Source: an uncultured Alphaproteobacteria bacterium
GTDB taxonomy: Bacteria > Pseudomonadota > Alphaproteobacteria > HIMB59 > GCA-002718135
Length of the DNA: 64,000 bases
Direction of reading: 5' to 3'
Assembly (NCBI GenBank): GCA_902522865.1
Contig: CABYXC010000001.1
Coordinates: 57,693 to 121,692 of the forward strand
In this document: one piece after another, positions 49,284 to 57,935 of the stretch
Layout: every line of letters starts with the position of its first letter
How positions within the stretch are numbered: the first letter of the stretch is position 1
Translations under genes and position numbers: made by a program
The notes under the pieces: generated by a model
What the model saw: the letters and a program-made list of their open reading frames with translations, nothing else
What the model was told of the DNA's origin: nothing
Databases searched by the model: none

Positions 49284-50489
49284 GTGCTGAACAATAAAGA
49301 ATATCTAAATAGGCTATATCAATCAGATAAACCTCTTATAATTTACAAAACTGATAAGGGTTATGACATCTATACTGATTTTTCTAAAAGAATTATTATT
49401 AATAAAAAAAATCTAAAATATTTTCTTAATACCCAATCTAAATTAAAAAAATCTAAAATTGAAGAATTGAATTGTTATGTTGGTTTCTTCGGTTATAAAC
49501 TTCTTTGTGAAAATATAGGAATAAAGTTTCCAAAACAGCAATCTAAAAATTTTCATAGCGGTGTATTTTACAAGTCACAAACTAAAATTAGTATTGGTAA
49601 AAAAATAATAATCAAAAGCATCAAAGCCAATTTTAGAAATATAAGTATAAATACAAAAAAATATTTACAGTTAAATAAAAAGTTTAATCTTAATTTATCT
49701 TTAAAGCAGTACTCTAAGATATTTAATGATTTCTCTAAAAATATTAAACAGGGAAAAACTTATCAAATTAAAATAGCTCAAACATATTCGAAAAAAGGTA
49801 ATATCAATTCTATTGATCTTTTTTGGAAGTTAATGAAAATGAATGAATCGCCTGAAAGTTTTCTTATCAGAGAAAAAGACTATAATATCGTAAGTTGTTC
49901 ACCAGAGACACTCATATTGAAAAAAAATAACACAATTAGAACTAAACCTATTGCTGGAACATTAAGAAAAACAAAGTGGTTAAATAAAAATAAAGCTCTC
50001 ACATTCTTTAGAAGAAATGAAAAAGAAACCAAAGAACATAATATGATTGTTGATATGGAAAGAAATGATCTGTCTAAAATTTGTAAAACAGGATCTGTAA
50101 AAATAGATAAACTAAAAAAGGTTGAGGAATATCGTGATCTTTTTCATTACGTTACGACAATTAAGGGAGTTATAAAAAATAAAATGAGTAACCATGATAT
50201 AATTTCTTCTTTAATGCCAGGTGGTTCAGTCATTGGTTGTCCAAAAATTAGTACTATTCAACTTCTAAATAGAAAAGAAAAATTTGACAGAAATATTTAT
50301 ACAGGCAGTTTTGGAATTATACATTCAAATGGTGATATGCGATTTAACATAATGATTAGAACACTACTTAATTTTAAAAATGATATTGAATTATCAGTTG
50401 CTAGTGGTGTGATCTTAGGTAGTACTGCAAAAAAAGAATATAATGAAAATTATATTAAAGCTAAATCACTTTTAGATCTATTTAACTAA
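49284..50489 (+). CDS. pabB: Aminodeoxychorismate synthase component I (PabB)
   Basis: PabB with PabA makes 4-amino-4-deoxychorismate for folate. The 401-residue chorismate-binding protein has KTYQIKIAQTY, CSPETLIL, PIAGTLRKT (222-230), HNMIVDMERNDL, LMPGGSVIGCPK and GSFGIIHSNGDMRFNIMIRTL. The central residue is Ala224 (PIAGT), where E. coli PabB has Lys (PIKGT), so the anthranilate-synthase type cannot be excluded by motif alone. The pabA-pabC-folP context argues for folate. The start is a GTG without a clear ribosome site. Confidence 0.85.
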   Translation: MLNNKEYLNRLYQSDKPLIIYKTDKGYDIYTDFSKRIIINKKNLKYFLNTQSKLKKSKIEELNCYVGFFGYKLLCENIGIKFPKQQSKNFHSGVFYKSQTKISIGKKIIIKSIKANFRNISINTKKYLQLNKKFNLNLSLKQYSKIFNDFSKNIKQGKTYQIKIAQTYSKKGNINSIDLFWKLMKMNESPESFLIREKDYNIVSCSPETLILKKNNTIRTKPIAGTLRKTKWLNKNKALTFFRRNEKETKEHNMIVDMERNDLSKICKTGSVKIDKLKKVEEYRDLFHYVTTIKGVIKNKMSNHDIISSLMPGGSVIGCPKISTIQLLNRKEKFDRNIYTGSFGIIHSNGDMRFNIMIRTLLNFKNDIELSVASGVILGSTAKKEYNENYIKAKSLLDLFN

Positions 50490-51046
50490 TGATTTATCTC
50501 ATTGATCACGAAGACTCATTCACATACAATTTAGCTCATCTACTAGATAGTATTGAGCCAACATTTGTTTCAAATTATTATGAAATAGATCAAACAAAAC
50601 TAGAAAAATCTTCGACCATCGTTCTTTCACCAGGCCCTGGTGAACCAAAAGATTATTCATTAACAACCAAGATTTACAATAAATATAAAGGAAAGAAAAA
50701 AATATTAGGAATATGTTTAGGTTTCCAACAAATAGTTTTTTGTGAAGGAGCTAAAATAGTTCAACAAAAAAATATTCTTCATGGTTATCAGAGTCATATT
50801 AAAGTTACTAACGATAAATCAATTTTTAAAAAAAATTTTAATTTTTTAGGAGGTCGATATCATTCTTTAAAAATGGCTGAACCATTTGTTTCTCAATCAA
50901 TGATAATTACAATGCGTTGTGTAAAAACAAATGTAGCAATGGCGGTTGAAGATGATATTAATAAAGTCTATGGATTACAGTTTCACCCAGATTCATTTTT
51001 AACTCCACATGGAAAATATCTTATTAAAAAAATCCTTTCACGCTAA
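50489..51046 (+). CDS. pabA: Aminodeoxychorismate synthase component II, glutamine amidotransferase (PabA)
   Basis: PabA supplies ammonia from glutamine to PabB. The 185-residue protein has LSPGPGEPKD, the nucleophile Cys in LGICLGFQQI, and LQFHPDSFLTPHG with catalytic His; the usual HPE is HPD here. It overlaps pabB by 1 bp and pabC by 38 bp. Such subunits can also serve TrpE. Confidence 0.87.
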   Translation: MIYLIDHEDSFTYNLAHLLDSIEPTFVSNYYEIDQTKLEKSSTIVLSPGPGEPKDYSLTTKIYNKYKGKKKILGICLGFQQIVFCEGAKIVQQKNILHGYQSHIKVTNDKSIFKKNFNFLGGRYHSLKMAEPFVSQSMIITMRCVKTNVAMAVEDDINKVYGLQFHPDSFLTPHGKYLIKKILSR

Positions 51047-51764
51047 GAATTTTAAATTACTTAAGTTCAATTCTCTTTGGGGCTACAAGGGTATCTTTAC
51101 AACCATTAGACTCTTTGGCAAAGAACCAAATTTTATCTTAGTTGATCAGCATTTAAAAAAACTTAATAAAGATTTAAGATATTTTGGCATTAATGTTAAT
51201 ATTTCAAAAAATTTTTTAACTAATTTCTTAAATAAATATTCTAAAATTAAAAATTACGACCACCTATTAAGAATTGCAGTAACAAAACAAATAATCTCAT
51301 TATCTGTACGTAAACGAAACAAAGATCATAAGTATTTTACTGCAAAATTTTTTAGATTCCAGCGTGCTTTACCTAACTTCAAAAACTTACAGTATAAAAA
51401 AATAATTTCTTTACAAAAAAAAATTAATTTACAAAAAGAAGAGATCCTTTTTTACTTTAACAATAAAATTTTAGAAGGCTCTACGACCAATTTAATTTTT
51501 GTAAATGGTAATAAATTATTTATTCCAAAAAATTACTATTATTACGGAATTACGCTAGAATACTTAATTAAAAATCTACCTTATAAAATTTATAGAACAG
51601 ATATTAATATTTCTAGTTTACATCAATTTAGTGAAATACTTTTAGTTGGTTCTGGTAAAGGTGTAGTTAGTATTTCTTTTATTAAACAATTTAATTGGTA
51701 TAGGTCTTCAATGAAAATATATAATTTTTTATCAAAAAAATATGCAAAAATATTATTAAAATGA
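51009..51764 (+). CDS. pabC: Aminodeoxychorismate lyase (PabC)
   Basis: PabC is a PLP-dependent class IV aminotransferase-fold enzyme that releases pyruvate to give 4-aminobenzoate. The 251-residue protein begins with a KGIFTTIRLFGKEP segment and has an LPNFKNLQYKKII region and EGSTTNLIFVNGNKLFIP, consistent with the fold. The ATG lies inside the end of pabA (38-bp overlap); no later start fits as well. Sequence similarity is lower than for the neighbours, so the call relies partly on context. Confidence 0.78.
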   Translation: MENILLKKSFHAKNFKLLKFNSLWGYKGIFTTIRLFGKEPNFILVDQHLKKLNKDLRYFGINVNISKNFLTNFLNKYSKIKNYDHLLRIAVTKQIISLSVRKRNKDHKYFTAKFFRFQRALPNFKNLQYKKIISLQKKINLQKEEILFYFNNKILEGSTTNLIFVNGNKLFIPKNYYYYGITLEYLIKNLPYKIYRTDINISSLHQFSEILLVGSGKGVVSISFIKQFNWYRSSMKIYNFLSKKYAKILLK

Positions 51765-52579
51765 AATTAGGGAAATATAATTTTAAACTAACTAGTCCAA
51801 CGGTAATGGGAATATGCAATGTTACTCCTGACTCTTTTAGTGATGGTGGAAAGAGTTTTAAAAGTTCAGATGCACTAAAAAATATCAATGAAATGATAAA
51901 AAACGGAGCAAGTATTATTGATATTGGAGCAGAAAGTACAAGACCTGGTTCAGATCCATTAACACACAAAGAAGAAGTTAAAAGATTAGAGCCGATATTA
52001 AAAAAATTGCCAAAAAATAAATTTGTCATATCAGTTGACACTAATAAAATTGAAACTCAAGAATATGCATTGAATATGGGAGCACATATTATAAATGATG
52101 TCTTTGGTGGTTCAGAAGATTTATTCTTTTTAACTAAAAAATTTAAAACTGGTTTAATTTTAATGCACACACCTGCACTACCGAAAACTATGCAAAAGAA
52201 AATACACTCATATAATAATGTTGTACAAGATATTAAAAAAATATTTCTTCAGAAAATTAAACAATTAGAAAAAGTAAAAATTCCTTCATCCAAAGTTTGG
52301 TTTGACCCAGGTATAGGTTTTGGTAAAAATTTAAAACAAAATATAGAAATCATGCAAAAAATTAATCAGTTTAAGTTTAAGGGATATGGATTATTATTAG
52401 GATCATCTAGAAAAAGCTGGATCAACTTCATAGATAAAAGTGAAACAAATCAAAGATTGGGAGGTTCAATCGCTTCTGCATTATATTGTTATCAAAAGGG
52501 AGTTGATATATTTAGAGTTCACGACATAAAAGAAACGTCTCAATCATTAAAAATTTTTGAAAAACTATGTTCAAAGTAG
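51761..52579 (+). CDS. folP: Dihydropteroate synthase
   Basis: FolP joins 4-aminobenzoate with the pterin pyrophosphate. The 272-residue TIM barrel has GICNVTPDSFSDGG, DIGAESTRPGSDPL and a C-terminal HDIKETSQS. It overlaps pabC by 4 bp and folB by 13 bp. Gene order pabB-pabA-pabC-folP-folB-folK brings all steps after chorismate and the pterin branch together. Confidence 0.96.
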   Translation: MKLGKYNFKLTSPTVMGICNVTPDSFSDGGKSFKSSDALKNINEMIKNGASIIDIGAESTRPGSDPLTHKEEVKRLEPILKKLPKNKFVISVDTNKIETQEYALNMGAHIINDVFGGSEDLFFLTKKFKTGLILMHTPALPKTMQKKIHSYNNVVQDIKKIFLQKIKQLEKVKIPSSKVWFDPGIGFGKNLKQNIEIMQKINQFKFKGYGLLLGSSRKSWINFIDKSETNQRLGGSIASALYCYQKGVDIFRVHDIKETSQSLKIFEKLCSK

Positions 52580-52911
52580 AAATTAAAAACTTATCCATCA
52601 GTGCAAATATAGGTATCACTGCTCAAGAGAGAAAGAAAAAACAGTTGTTAAAGGTAACATTAGAATTTAGTTATCCTGTTAAAAACTCACTAGATTTAAA
52701 CAATATAAATAATGTGAAGGATTATTCATCTATTACAAAATACTTAAAAACTTTCATAAAGGAATCTCAATCACATACTCTTGAGCATTTAATAATAAAA
52801 ACATCAATTGCTCTTGAAAAAAAATTTCAAATAAAAAAAGTTAAAATTACGATTAATAAAACAGCTGTAGCAAAAAAATATGGAGCTGAATCTCTAAGTG
52901 TATCAAACTGA
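52567..52911 (+). CDS. folB: Dihydroneopterin aldolase
   Basis: FolB cleaves dihydroneopterin to hydroxymethyl-dihydropterin. The 114-residue protein begins FKVEIKNLSISANIGITAQERKKKQ and has HTLEHLIIKTSIAL and the C-terminal KKVKITINKTAVA, all usual for the family. It overlaps folP by 13 bp and folK by 14 bp. Confidence 0.91.
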   Translation: MFKVEIKNLSISANIGITAQERKKKQLLKVTLEFSYPVKNSLDLNNINNVKDYSSITKYLKTFIKESQSHTLEHLIIKTSIALEKKFQIKKVKITINKTAVAKKYGAESLSVSN

Positions 52912-53398
52912 AACAATAATCGCACTTGGCTCAAATCTAGGTAATACTATATTTAATTTACGCTCTGCCGTTAGAGAGTTAGAAAATATTGGTAATATAA
53001 AAAAAATTGCTGATATTTATATTTCTTCTCCTTATGGATACAAATCGCAAAGTAATTTTTTTAACACCGCAATTAAACTATTAACCAATCAGCAGCCATT
53101 AGAATTAATAAATAATATTTATGAAATTGAAAAAAAATTAAAAAAAAATAAAAAAATTATCAATGGTCCAAGAAACATTGATTTGGATATTATTTTTTTT
53201 GGCAAACAAATATTTAATAAAAAAAATTTAATAATTCCTCACCCAAGAGCCGCTGAAAGAGACTTTGTTTTATATCCAATAGTTGATATTGATCCATTTT
53301 TCAGACACCCGCTTGAAAAAAAATCAATAAAAGTATTATCGAGAGAATTGCAAAATAAATATATTATTAAACGATTATCCTACCGAAATTTGATTTAA
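52898..53398 (+). CDS. folK: Hydroxymethyl-dihydropterin pyrophosphokinase
   Basis: FolK transfers pyrophosphate from ATP to hydroxymethyl-dihydropterin. The 166-residue protein has the N-terminal ALGSNLGNT, the GPRNIDLDIIFFG signature and PHPRAAERDFVLYPI. The start is a GTG at 52898 inside folB. It ends in a 24-bp overlap with the convergent TrpF-like gene. Confidence 0.95.
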   Translation: MYQTETIIALGSNLGNTIFNLRSAVRELENIGNIKKIADIYISSPYGYKSQSNFFNTAIKLLTNQQPLELINNIYEIEKKLKKNKKIINGPRNIDLDIIFFGKQIFNKKNLIIPHPRAAERDFVLYPIVDIDPFFRHPLEKKSIKVLSRELQNKYIIKRLSYRNLI

Positions 53399-54025
53399 AA
53401 AATCTTTGAGTTTTGATTTAGAAATTAAATTTCTCTGATTTTTTAAGCTTCTAGAAATATCTAGTCCAAAAGGTGATATTTGTTTTAGAATTTTGGAAAC
53501 ATTTTTTTTGTCTATACCGCCACCTATATATACTGGAATATTTTTACTTTTTATAAACTGTATTTGTTTAATACTTTTTCTCAATGAATACTTTTTAATA
53601 CTCTTTTTCCTATAAACATTCATATCAAAATAAATAACATCAACAATTCTTCTAATAGATTCAATGTATTTTTTATCAAAATTTTCTGGATTAATTGCAA
53701 TACCTATTTTTAATTTTCTAAATATTTTTTTTATTTTTAATAGATCTTTTTTAGGAAAATGATATGAACATGAAATTGTCTTTGGTTTTGTAAAATCTAT
53801 TTGTTCTATTAGTTTGTCTAAAGATATATACCGAGTCAGAAGTACTGATTCTATCTTATAGTTTTTACATTCTTTAATTAATGATTGTATTTTTTTATCA
53901 CTAACTGTGTTTGGTCCATTTAAATTTTTACTTGCAAAACCCAATGATTTTATTTTATTTTTATGTGCCACTTCAACAGATTTCACATTTGTTATGCCAC
54001 AAATTTTTAAAGGTATATTTTTCAT
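53375..54025 (-). CDS. Diverged TrpF-like (phosphoribosylanthranilate isomerase fold) protein
   Basis: The 216-residue protein starts LKICGITN, the TrpF catalytic-Cys motif (Cys9), and ends with IPVYIGGGIDKKNVSKIL and SPFGLDISRSL, as in the TrpF phosphate-binding loops. The central part is poorly conserved: the usual segment with the catalytic Asp and the GGTG-like loop is replaced by VIYFDMNVYRKKS. It may be a true but fast-evolving TrpF or a paralogue with another substrate. It stands alone, convergent with folK, and no other trp gene is in view. Confidence 0.6.
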   Translation of the reverse strand: MKNIPLKICGITNVKSVEVAHKNKIKSLGFASKNLNGPNTVSDKKIQSLIKECKNYKIESVLLTRYISLDKLIEQIDFTKPKTISCSYHFPKKDLLKIKKIFRKLKIGIAINPENFDKKYIESIRRIVDVIYFDMNVYRKKSIKKYSLRKSIKQIQFIKSKNIPVYIGGGIDKKNVSKILKQISPFGLDISRSLKNQRNLISKSKLKDFLNQISVG

Positions 54026-54077
54026 TAAATTTTATTTTTAAAAATTATAAATATATGTAAACTATTTTTTTTTATAT

Positions 54078-55514
54078 ATGTCATTAAATTTTTATAGACG
54101 AGTAGCGTTTGGCCTGTCGCCAAATGAAACACCAGATAAAGATCCACTTAATTGGGCAATAAATCAATTAGATACTATACCTGATCTATTGTGGCCTGGA
54201 ACAATTCCAACAGAAAAAGATTTAAGAAAAAAATATGGTGAATGGGTATACGGAGATAGAGAAGTTTTAAGAAAAAAATTTAAAAACGATAAACATGCGT
54301 ATAGAAAAGCAAAAGACGAATTAAGAATAAAAACTGGTGAAAGATATTTTGAATTAAATGAACATGCTATTCGTCATTTTCAAACAAAGTATTCCAAACA
54401 ACCTGTTTTTGAGCGTTTCTGGCTTTTTTGGGGAAATCATTTTGCGATAAGTGAAAAAGATTTTCTAGCAGAGTTTAGTACTGGACCTTATCAACGTGAA
54501 ATTATTAGACCTAACATGGTTAAAACTTTTGAAGAGATGGTTCAGTCAGTAACGACTTCATGGTGTATGATTCATCACCTTGATAATTCAGAATCTTTTG
54601 GCCCCAATTCTAAAAAAGGAATGGAATGGGGAGAAACTATAAACGAAAATCATGCAAGAGAATTATTAGAGTTACACACAGTTTCTCCTAATGCTGGGTA
54701 TACTCAGGAAGATGTTATTCAGTTAGCCTATATCATGACAGGTTGGGCGCACAAATGGGATAGAAAAAATTTAGAAACTGGCGATATATGGTTTGATCAA
54801 GAAATGCATCAAAAAGGAGATAAAATAGTTTTAGGAGTTAAATACAAAAACGATGCAAAAAGAGAACTTGCAAAAGTAATTCATGATTTGGCAACACACC
54901 CAATCTGTATCAAATTTGTCTCAACAAAATTATGCAGGCATTTTATTACAGATGAGCCAACAGATGAAATGATAAAGCCAGTAATAGAAGCATGGAACAA
55001 ATCCAATGGAAACTTAATTGAAATTCACAAAGCAGTTATAACGCAAGCTTATAAATATAATGAGATTACACATAAATTTCATCCACCTGAAATTTGGTTA
55101 ATGCAATTATCTAGAATGTTTGATTTAAATATTCCGCTTTCTTTTGAAAAAATGAATTATACTTTTAAGTCAAAGCCAAATAATAGACAAAGACAATTAT
55201 CATGGATACTTAGAGAAATAGGTCATTCACCTTATCGTGCCAAACAACCTAATGGTTGGAGTGATTTGGAGGTAGATTGGGTATCACCAGAATTATTATT
55301 ACGCCGCTTTTGGTTTGCCTCAGTTGAACTTCCAATGCTTGTTAAATCTGGAAACAGATCCCATAATTTTATTTTAGCTTGTCTTAAAAACAATTTCGAA
55401 GATCATGAAAATATGGAATCACTTATTGAAAATTTTAGATTTGGAACATCAGATTATGATTTAGGGCAAAAGTATGGAGTCATTTGTAATTTGCCAGGAG
55501 TATTAAAAATATGA
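54078..55514 (+). CDS. DUF1800 family protein
   Basis: The 478-residue protein has the DUF1800 features: an N-terminal YRRVAFGLSP, a WLFWGNHFAIS segment, the conserved NENHARELLELHTVSPNAGYTQEDVIQLAYIMTGW core and a C-terminal WILREIGHSPYRAKQPNGWSD. It has no signal peptide of its own. It is followed with a 4-bp overlap by a DUF1501 gene; this pair recurs in many bacteria. The function is unknown. Confidence 0.85.
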   Translation: MSLNFYRRVAFGLSPNETPDKDPLNWAINQLDTIPDLLWPGTIPTEKDLRKKYGEWVYGDREVLRKKFKNDKHAYRKAKDELRIKTGERYFELNEHAIRHFQTKYSKQPVFERFWLFWGNHFAISEKDFLAEFSTGPYQREIIRPNMVKTFEEMVQSVTTSWCMIHHLDNSESFGPNSKKGMEWGETINENHARELLELHTVSPNAGYTQEDVIQLAYIMTGWAHKWDRKNLETGDIWFDQEMHQKGDKIVLGVKYKNDAKRELAKVIHDLATHPICIKFVSTKLCRHFITDEPTDEMIKPVIEAWNKSNGNLIEIHKAVITQAYKYNEITHKFHPPEIWLMQLSRMFDLNIPLSFEKMNYTFKSKPNNRQRQLSWILREIGHSPYRAKQPNGWSDLEVDWVSPELLLRRFWFASVELPMLVKSGNRSHNFILACLKNNFEDHENMESLIENFRFGTSDYDLGQKYGVICNLPGVLKI

Positions 55515-56662
55515 ACTGCACAAGAAGAAATTTTTTAATTGGAGGATCAACAACATTATTTCTTTCTGGATATTTTCCAAAAATAAGTTTTGCTTCAATG
55601 CAGAAAAAAAATCTAATTATTATATCACTTCGCGGGGGAATGGACGGTTTAACAGCTGTTCCTGTTATTGGAGATAAACGTCTTAAAAAATTGAGAAAAA
55701 AACTTATTCTGGAAGACGTTCTTAATTTGAACAGTGATTTTGGTCTTCACCCTAAATTAGAAATTTTTCATAAACTCTGGCAAAAAAATCAAGCGGCATT
55801 TGTTCATGCAACAAATATTCCTTACACAGGCAGATCACATTTTGATGGGCAAAATTTAATGGAAACTGGAGCACACATTCCATACAAAGAAAAAACAGGA
55901 TGGCTTGGTAGGGGATTACTAGCTTCAAATATTATAGGAAAAGGTCTGGCAATATCTTTACCAATGCCACTTTTATTAAGAGGCGTGCCACAGAATAATA
56001 ATTTCTTCCCATCACCAGATTTTGTTGAAACAAAGTTAATAGATCAAATTTATAATGAATTTAAAGGTGAGCATAACGAGCTAATTAAATCTACACTTGA
56101 TACAATTAGACAAAGACCATTGTCTATGCAAATAGCTACTGACTCTGATGATAGAAAAAAACTTGCTCTTGAAGCTGCTAAACAATTAAAAGATCAAAGT
56201 GGTCCTCGAGTTGCTGTATTTGATTTAGATGGATTTGATACCCATGCTGCTCAAGGAGGTGTTGATGGAGCGCATGCTGATGAACTAGAAGAAGTAAATA
56301 AGATTGTTACTATTTTACATGAAAATCTTGGCCAAGCATTTGATAATACACTAATACTTACTCTTACTGAATTTGGCCGAACTATAAAACAAAATGGAGG
56401 CTATGGAACTGAGCACGGATATGGAAGTGCAATACTAATGGCTGGAGGCTTGTTAAAAAAATCTCAAGTTTATACAGATTGGCCTGGACTAAAAAAGAAA
56501 GAATTGTTTGAGGGAAGAGACCTAAATTCGACTATTGATTCCAGGTCTGTTTATAATTCTGCAATGTCAATTTGTTTTAACCAAGATCCAGAATTTTTGC
56601 GTAAAGAAGTTTTTTGGGGAGACGAACTTCCTGATTTGTCTCAAGAATTGTTTAAGATTTAG
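55511..56662 (+). CDS. DUF1501 family protein with Tat signal
   Basis: The protein has a twin-arginine signal (TRRNFLIGGSTTLFLSG) and then an alkaline-phosphatase-like DUF1501 core: LIIISLRGGMDGL, the Asn/His segment NIPYTGRSHFDGQNLMETG, VAVFDLDGFDTHAAQGG, and LTEFGRTIKQNGGYGTEHGYGS. Conserved Asp, His and Glu residues are in place, so metal binding is likely. It would be exported folded, perhaps carrying the signal-less DUF1800 partner with it (inference). Confidence 0.85.
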   Translation: MNCTRRNFLIGGSTTLFLSGYFPKISFASMQKKNLIIISLRGGMDGLTAVPVIGDKRLKKLRKKLILEDVLNLNSDFGLHPKLEIFHKLWQKNQAAFVHATNIPYTGRSHFDGQNLMETGAHIPYKEKTGWLGRGLLASNIIGKGLAISLPMPLLLRGVPQNNNFFPSPDFVETKLIDQIYNEFKGEHNELIKSTLDTIRQRPLSMQIATDSDDRKKLALEAAKQLKDQSGPRVAVFDLDGFDTHAAQGGVDGAHADELEEVNKIVTILHENLGQAFDNTLILTLTEFGRTIKQNGGYGTEHGYGSAILMAGGLLKKSQVYTDWPGLKKKELFEGRDLNSTIDSRSVYNSAMSICFNQDPEFLRKEVFWGDELPDLSQELFKI

Positions 56663-56688
56663 AAATAAATAATTTTTTTAGTAATTTC

Positions 56689-57105
56689 ATGTTAAACAAG
56701 AATATGGTTTCAGAAAATTTTGATAGTTTATTCAAGGCTGCAAAAAAAGTTAGAGAGCAAGCTCATGTGCCTTATTCAAATTTTAAAGTAGGAGCAGCTT
56801 TTCTAACAGAAGATAGTAAAATTATTACTGGTTGTAATGTTGAAAATGCTGCCTATCCTCAATCCCAGTGTGCCGAAGCAACTGCAATTGGAAATATGAT
56901 ATCTAATGGAAACAAAAAAATTTTAGAAGTTGTGGTTATAGGTTCAGGTGAATTATTATGCTCCCCCTGTGGTGGTTGTAGACAGAGGTTAAGAGAATTT
57001 GCTACTTTAGATACTAAGATTCATATGTGTAATGAAAATGGTCATATGAAAACATCTACGCTCGAAGAATTACTTCCAGATTCTTTTGGCCCAGAGAATC
57101 TTTAA
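56689..57105 (+). CDS. cdd: Cytidine deaminase
   Basis: Cdd converts cytidine and deoxycytidine to uridine and deoxyuridine. The 138-residue protein has VPYSNFKVGAAF, the zinc-binding CNVENAAYPQSQCAEATA (Cys61, Glu63) and PCGGCRQR (Cys94, Cys97). It is the homotetrameric short form. It starts a nucleoside salvage operon and overlaps the next gene by 1 bp. Confidence 0.95.
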   Translation: MLNKNMVSENFDSLFKAAKKVREQAHVPYSNFKVGAAFLTEDSKIITGCNVENAAYPQSQCAEATAIGNMISNGNKKILEVVVIGSGELLCSPCGGCRQRLREFATLDTKIHMCNENGHMKTSTLEELLPDSFGPENL

Positions 57106-57935
57106 TGTTACCCTCGGCAAAAAAATTTTTAGAAATAACAAATAATACTTCACCCGATATTGCCGTAATTTTAGGAAGTGGACTAACTAATTTTTTTGAA
57201 GAAAAAGATATTCAAGAATCAATCTCATATGAACAGTTAGCTGATTTTCCACAGCCAACTGTCAAAGGTCACGCAGGTAAATTAGTTTTAGGAAAAATAA
57301 ATAATTTAAATGTTGTTTGTATGTATGGAAGATCACATATTTATGAGGGGCATAATCACCAAAGTTTAGCTTCACCCATAAGAGTATTGAAGGACATTGG
57401 GTCTAAGTTATTAGTTGTTACAAATGCAGCAGGTAGTTTAGATGAAGCTATGCCGGCAGGCAGTCTAATGGCAATTAAAGATCATATTAACTGGAGTGGT
57501 TTTAATCCACTTATTGGACCCAATGCTGAAGAGTATGGCCCTCGCTTTCATGATATGAGTGATGGGTATCATAAGTTTTATAGAGATCAGTTAATACAAG
57601 TCGCTAAAAAAATAGATCAAAAAATTTATGAAGGTATCTATTGTATGTACTCAGGACCAAATTTTGAAACTCCTGCTGAAATCAATGCCTTAAAAGTAAT
57701 AGGTGGAAATGCAGTTGGAATGTCTACAGTACCAGAAGTTTTAGTTGCTAATCATTGCGGACTTCCCGTTATTGGTATCAGCGTAATCACCAACTTAGCC
57801 GCTGGTATGAATAAAACAAAATTAAGTCATCAGGAAACTTTAGAGAATGCAAGTTTAGCAGAGAACAATGTTTTAAATTTAATTAAACAATTTATACAAG
57901 AAGTTCAATTCGATGATACCTCAAGAGATAATTAG
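57105..57935 (+). CDS. Purine nucleoside phosphorylase (trimeric type)
   Basis: PNP splits purine (deoxy)ribonucleosides with phosphate. The 276-residue protein has VILGSGL, GHAGKLVLG, MYGRSHIYEGH, VVTNAAGSL, and the base-binding region YSGPNFETPAEI and GMSTVPEVLVANHCGLPVIGISVITN. It is of the human/PunA class. It overlaps deoA by 23 bp. Confidence 0.94.
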   Translation: MLPSAKKFLEITNNTSPDIAVILGSGLTNFFEEKDIQESISYEQLADFPQPTVKGHAGKLVLGKINNLNVVCMYGRSHIYEGHNHQSLASPIRVLKDIGSKLLVVTNAAGSLDEAMPAGSLMAIKDHINWSGFNPLIGPNAEEYGPRFHDMSDGYHKFYRDQLIQVAKKIDQKIYEGIYCMYSGPNFETPAEINALKVIGGNAVGMSTVPEVLVANHCGLPVIGISVITNLAAGMNKTKLSHQETLENASLAENNVLNLIKQFIQEVQFDDTSRDN

